Shown here: positions 59,601 through 64,000 of the stretch, piece after piece
Position numbering within the stretch: the first letter of the stretch is position 1
Layout of the letters: every line of letters starts with the position of its first letter
DNA from: Phoronis australis
Lineage: Eukaryota; Phoronida; Phoronidae
Assembly: GCA_002633005.1 (NCBI GenBank)
Contig: NMRA01000002.1
Span: 3,054,447-3,118,446 of the forward strand
Length of the DNA stretch: 64,000 bases
Direction: 5' to 3'
Program-made: the position numbers and the translations under genes
Notes under the pieces: model-generated
The model's input: the letters and a program-made list of their open reading frames with translations, nothing else
What the model was told of the DNA's origin: nothing
Databases searched by the model: none

Positions 59601-59909
59601 AATGATCCCTCTAACATACACAGTTCATTACTATGTGTGCACGTGAATAAAAAGTTGCAATTAACTACAAAGTATCCACGAGTCGAATAATCCAATCTAC
59701 TTTTTCCACAAAAGGATGGTGCTCAGCTAATTATAAGTCATTAAGGAGTGTGAACACTATCAATGTAAGCGCCCCAATGGCGGTCTTAATTTACTGATAA
59801 AAAATCCTTTAAAGTTGTCAAGATTACAACCCTAAAACGCTTCAGGGGGGCACTTGGTTATGGAACAACCAAAAACCTTATGCTGCCTGATATTTATACA
59901 TGTAGGTAA

Positions 59910-60240
59910 CTAGACTGGACTACCGGGGGCAAAAATTGCGGTCCTCTAAATTCCAGCTACGATCCCCTGAACCTCATTTTCGGGCCAGCAGACTCCAAAC
60001 ACGCAATACAAATCCCCAGACCCGCGTCCCTAAACTCCAGCAGTGCTAGATTCCTAAATCCTGGCCAGGAATTTGGTCGTCAGAATTCATATTAATTTGG
60101 AGTTTGGTCACCGGACACGTAACATTTTCGGGGTTTGGGGTCACGGATTTAAGGACTTGTACCGCCGGTTTGGGGCGAGGTTTTAGACGTTTGTACCTCG
60201 AGTTTAATGTCTGCTCATCCGAGACTAGTAGGATTTAAAA
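59910..60240. repeat. Degenerate palindrome of ~20-bp repeats
   Basis: The left part holds repeated blocks such as CTCCAAACACG, CCCCAGACCCGCG and CTAAACTCCAGC. The right part holds inverse-like blocks such as GGGGTTTGGGGTCACGG and GGTTTGGGGCGAGG. Architecture resembles the foldbacks at 10969 and 28807 but is more decayed. It lies just 5' of the GIY-YIG remnant. Confidence 0.45.
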
Positions 60241-60472
60241 ATGGTCACTGGAATTTGGACGCGCTTACATCCGTTTACGTTATATTTTAACCTTACATTT
60301 ACTGAGTTAAATACTAAGGTTATTGACATGAGTTTTGAGCATTTAACCAAATAGCTGCTTACCTATTTGATTTCAACTGGTAAAAGCATATATTTAGTGA
60401 AGGTAGAAAGCTCGTAAAATTTGGTTTTTGACATTTTATTTGTTTATAATCAATTGGGTCAATAAAATTTAA

Positions 60473-61012
60473 CCAAAAAGAAAAGTGCATCGGGAGAAAA
60501 ACAACGATATCAAGTCTAATAATTACCTCCAGGACGAACACGCCATTAAGAAAATCATAAGGGACAACGTTAAAGTTTGTAAGCCTGATGATTACCTTGA
60601 TGTTATTATTTATTATCGGAATAGGAAGTCCTCCAACTTGGTCATGAAAAATAACATTTCTAAAGCGAAAGTCCGCCCCGTTGCACAGTGTAGTGTTGTT
60701 TATGAATTTGTATGCCCTATGAATGAATGTCTTCGTTCAAACGTCAAACAATGTTACATTGGTCAAACGGTTTGCAGTCTTTCCCGTCGGTTATCCATGC
60801 ATCTTCAAAATGGCGCCATTCAAGATCATTTTCTGCAATACCACGCACGTAAAATCACCCGTCAAGAAATTGTGGAAAACACGTCAATTCGCTACGTGGA
60901 GCAAGATGTGCTGCGTTTGAAAGTATTAGAGTCCCTTTTAATTGCTTTTGAGAAGCCTATTTTGAATGAGCAGCAAACAGGGTCGCGCCGCACGTTACAC
61001 TTGTTTGCGTGA
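60473..61012 (+). pseudogene. GIY-YIG endonuclease domain of a Penelope-like retroelement, 5'-truncated
   Basis: An open frame after a TAA at 60470 has a protein-like part from about 60485, 175 codons to TGA at 61010-61012. In those residues I see VVYEFVCP at 71-78 (the GIY strand), YIGQT at 91-95, an Arg pair at 101-102 and H106, a Glu at 149 in RLKVLESLLI that may be the metal ligand, and KPILNEQ at 157-163. C77/C82 with H115/H120 could form the CCHH zinc finger known in Penelope-like endonucleases. The upstream part, IIYYRNRKSSNLVMKNN, resembles the linker that precedes the endonuclease in such elements. No reverse transcriptase is visible upstream, where a degenerate palindrome lies instead, so this is a truncated copy and probably dead. 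The endonuclease frame itself has no stop, suggesting fairly recent insertion. A prokaryotic GIY-YIG enzyme is unlikely. Confidence 0.8.
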
Positions 61013-61130
61013 CTTTCCTGTTACCCTAATTCTTTAGTCATTCTTTGCAGTATTTCACACCCGCCGTGTCTCACTGTGTGTGTCGTCAGCTTATACTCTG
61101 TGGTGGCATTACTGCGTCATTTTATCTTCA

Positions 61131-61168
61131 CTTGAGAATGAAACAAGTATGTTTCGAAATATCGTGTG
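61131..61168 (+). repeat. Tail motif downstream of the GIY-YIG remnant
   Basis: The segment reads CTTGAGAATG, then a short AAACA/TGTTT hairpin, then CGAAATATCGTG. It lies about 120 bp after the endonuclease stop. Related CTGA-GATG...CGAAA motifs occur at 14780-14815 and 20296-20330 on the minus strand. I take it as part of the 3' tail of the same retroelement class. Confidence 0.5.
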
Positions 61169-63686
61169 TCTTTTTAATTATGTCGCTAGGTCAGTTACTG
61201 TATCTATGTTCAGTAGAGAGTAGAGTTTTGTTCAGAAAGTATGAACGCAACGGAATAAAGACCGTGAAAAATGAAAAGTGTCGTGTATTCAACAAATTCT
61301 GTATAACAGAAAACTTGCTCCCGAAGTACAGTCATATCAAGAACACGATAAAATTTTATTTGATACAGATAATCAAGGTGAAATATGAAATAACTGTTAC
61401 ACTTTTCGAAAATATCGTTTCATTTTCATTTTATGCAACTTGAAAGTTTTTCATAAAACTCCTATAAGTCCTATTTTGATAGCCCCTCATGCAAAAATGG
61501 AACATTTAACAGCAATTCCTAAAAGCATTTTGGTGCTGATTAAGCATAGCCGCTCCTGAAAATTTCCGATATGATGTTCCGAAGTTAGTCAAATTTGGAC
61601 ATTTTCTTAGGGTCCTACATAACCTTAAACCACGTGTCATCTACATCTACGTCTTCTTTTATCAAAAACACTGACCGTTTGCTCGATTCACCAGTAAAAC
61701 ACGAGTACTTCCGACATATCAATGCATCTAAATTCCCGTCATTTGGGGTGCGGGAAAATAACACTACCATCGTCTTCTGTTGTCTTATAAACATTCGTTG
61801 CTAACTAAAGCAAAGGGATGTTTTTTTCAACAAAATTTGAGTCTCGCAGCACTTGCGATTAACGATTTACGGAGAGCGAACGAGGAAACGTGCTTGCGAT
61901 ATATAAAGGCAATGTCATCGACCTCACCATCAGCTGAACATACAGTGTTAATTCCGTAATAAAATCAGCATAAACAAGCCCAATGTGAAATGAAATCGCC
62001 TTCAAAGCGTTTAGCAAATGTTTTCTTCTCTTTACTTGTGTCTGAGTGAATTAAACTAACAATCGAATGTGTGAAAGATATGTGGGTGGCTGCACACGTG
62101 ACTTACGGACACGTGACCTCGCCGAAAACCCTAAACTTATATATTCTTATTCCCAACACAAGAAAACCTGGTGGCCAACAACAAAACTTAAAGCTTTCCG
62201 GTCGCCTGAAGACAGTTTTCCTCCGATCGTCAGTTCTGCTATGGCCGGTGTACCAGCGCATCTAATCGTGTCACACCAGTCGTCACATGCAGTACAAAAC
62301 ACGCCATACTAGTAAAAAACACGGTACCTGGAATCGTGGATGTACCACTGTGTGTAATAGCATGGGCGGGGCACCATAGAGGGCTGGGGGCCGGGGGGNG
62401 CGGTGTACCACAGAGGGACTGGGGGGCTATATCCCTCCGTGAGGCCACAGGTCCAGTGAAGTTTCTTCGGTATCGCACCAGCTTGCATATTTAGGAATGA
62501 TTTATTTATTTATTATTTGGAAATCATTATTTATCAGCGAACGTCGTTTAGTTCTCCTTCCAACTACCCGAGGACACCATCGTGCGAGTGCGAATTACAC
62601 TAAACGAAGTGCATGACGTGGTCAGACCAAATTTGCAGTCAAAGGTCAATGGTTCTATTGTATTGGCTGTAGTGACTATTCTGAGACATTTGATGACACT
62701 CGACATTTTTTGCTAAATTTGGACTTGAGAAAAACCAGGTCTTGGCATCTACAACAGTCTGTTCAACAGTCTGTTCTACAGGGTATACTAAAGCAGGCCT
62801 ACTGCAAGGACAGTTTACTGGGCCAAAGACTTCAAAATCCTTGCACAAAGTCTACTGCAACTGATTCTTCCACAGTGGATTTTCGCGGATCTTTTATGAC
62901 GAGCAGGTGTGTAGCCGGCTTTTTAAAAATTGACAAAAATACACCAAATCGGCGGTTTTCGCCCCAAAGCCATCATTCGGCGCATTACGATCACTACGAA
63001 CAGTGCATTCAGATTCAGAATTCTACAGATCACAGAAATCAAGTGAAAAGTGAAGTGGGTATCTACCAGTTAGATTTTTTACAAGCTCAAAGTGTCAGAA
63101 AGATATCTGAATTTCCTGCTACATTTCAATTTCCCGGAGCTTGTAAGCAGTAAAGGTTCAACTGAAGCCACGACTGTGCAAAGTGTGTCAAGGGGTCAAC
63201 AACTGGTAACCTTTCACTCAAAACAGGCTCATTCGAGGATCATATGCATCACAAAATTTAAAATGCCTAGCCAACCCAGCAGGTGCCATATTTTAAGGAA
63301 AATTGGGGAGCTAAATTCAACTGTGGTCAAAAAATATTGAGTACCACCAGGAAGAGATTCCTGGTACCACTTATAGTCTTACTGAGAACAGGATGTAAGC
63401 AGCACGCGTGCCAACAGTTTTGAAGAATTTGCTAGTGTAGACTGGTTGCCGAATTCACCAAAATGTCCCCAGAGTTTGTCAGTGTGAACCGGGCTTTAAA
63501 CTTGAGCTCCAAAATTGCCGAATTGCCACTACACGTACTTTGAGAACCGTTAAGGATTAACATCCTTTTTGTCTTTGTACTCTGGACACGGTGATCAAAA
63601 AATCTTACGCCTGGCAGTCTGACCCACACCCGTCTGCGAGTTTCTCGCGCTTATTATCGAAAGTCGACGATGAATGAACCAGTATA

Positions 63687-64000
63687 GACCCTATTCACGC
63701 CGACAGGAGGCGCGTTCCAAAACGAGGCTCGCTACGATAGCTCTGTTAGCTTATCGGCATAGGAGTCTGTGTTTTAGTCCGTGTTGTTCCTCGAACGGCT
63801 AGAAAAAATACGGACACGCTTCACAATCTCTAAAGACGTTTAAATTCGGAAGCGTTGGGTCGTTGCCATACGCCGACGAAGCAAAATATGTCCGTGTAAA
63901 ATAAATGTTTTCGAAAAGTTAGATCATATTTTGTCGCGTCTCGGTCAGTTGTCAAGCATCATAGTAACGACCGGAGAATGGGTCAGCCAGGTTGTATTTT
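63687..64000 (+). repeat. Dispersed repeat family R2, copy 2 (runs off window)
   Basis: Same orientation and order of blocks as 53544-53845, with small indels, including an extra TTGTCGCGTCTCGGTCAG that copy 1 lacks. The alignment still holds at the last base, so the element continues beyond the window. Confidence 0.8.

Larger units (their letters stand above)
56734..64000. other. Downstream region: SLC52 intron and/or intergenic DNA
   Basis: Starts with the SLC52 donor. I searched the + strand by eye for a phase-0 exon encoding the last two helices and found none, so it may be missed or outside the window. Apart from the octamer-type repeat, degenerate palindrome, GIY-YIG remnant with its tail and R2 copy 2, nothing is recognised in 56740-59160 or 61450-63680. 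G-rich sequence with an N occurs at 62385-62420. A 147-codon open frame at 62710-63153 has no recognisable domain. Confidence 0.5.

Noticed and set aside
62710-63153. 147-codon plus-strand open frame
   Set aside because: No domain, no ATG-based or splice support, and internal short repeats (CTACTGCAA, CAGTCTGTT). Kept only as a mention.

Overview
This is a gene-poor, AT-rich stretch of animal genome. It holds two recognisable host genes, both on the + strand and both split by introns: an alpha-1 adrenergic receptor and a riboflavin transporter of the SLC52 family. The receptor is clearly of alpha-1 type but unlike any vertebrate paralogue in its N-terminus, third loop and tail. Allelic sequence appears to have been assembled twice, and many single Ns sit beside homopolymer runs, as in drafts of very heterozygous marine invertebrates. 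An invertebrate deuterostome such as a hemichordate fits best, but that is inference; the sequence does not fix the species.

Layout. 1-7396 is upstream intergenic DNA with repeats. 7397-8507 is receptor coding exon 1, encoding the N-terminus through transmembrane helix 6. 8508-50797 is one intron of about 42.3 kb, filled with MITEs, foldback palindromes, tRNA-like SINEs, minisatellites, a 196-base assembly gap and a probable haplotype duplication of about 2.2 kb. 50798-51396 is exon 2, encoding helix 7 and the cytoplasmic tail. Spliced together the exons give a 569-residue receptor. 55501-56733 is a large exon of an SLC52 riboflavin transporter, ending at a splice donor before the last membrane segments; its next exon was not found. 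60473-61012 is a GIY-YIG endonuclease remnant of a Penelope-like retroelement. The rest up to 64000 is repeats and unassigned DNA.

The two host genes have no obvious functional link. No rRNA, CRISPR, bacterial-type operon or convincing functional tRNA was seen. No clear new biological system was found. The most unusual material is structural: foldback elements whose arms are built of degenerate 20-23 bp tandem repeats, a CTGA-GATG...CGAAA tail motif that recurs at several loci and beside the endonuclease remnant, several MITE families with visible inverted ends and target duplications, and a protein-like minus-strand segment running into the assembly gap.
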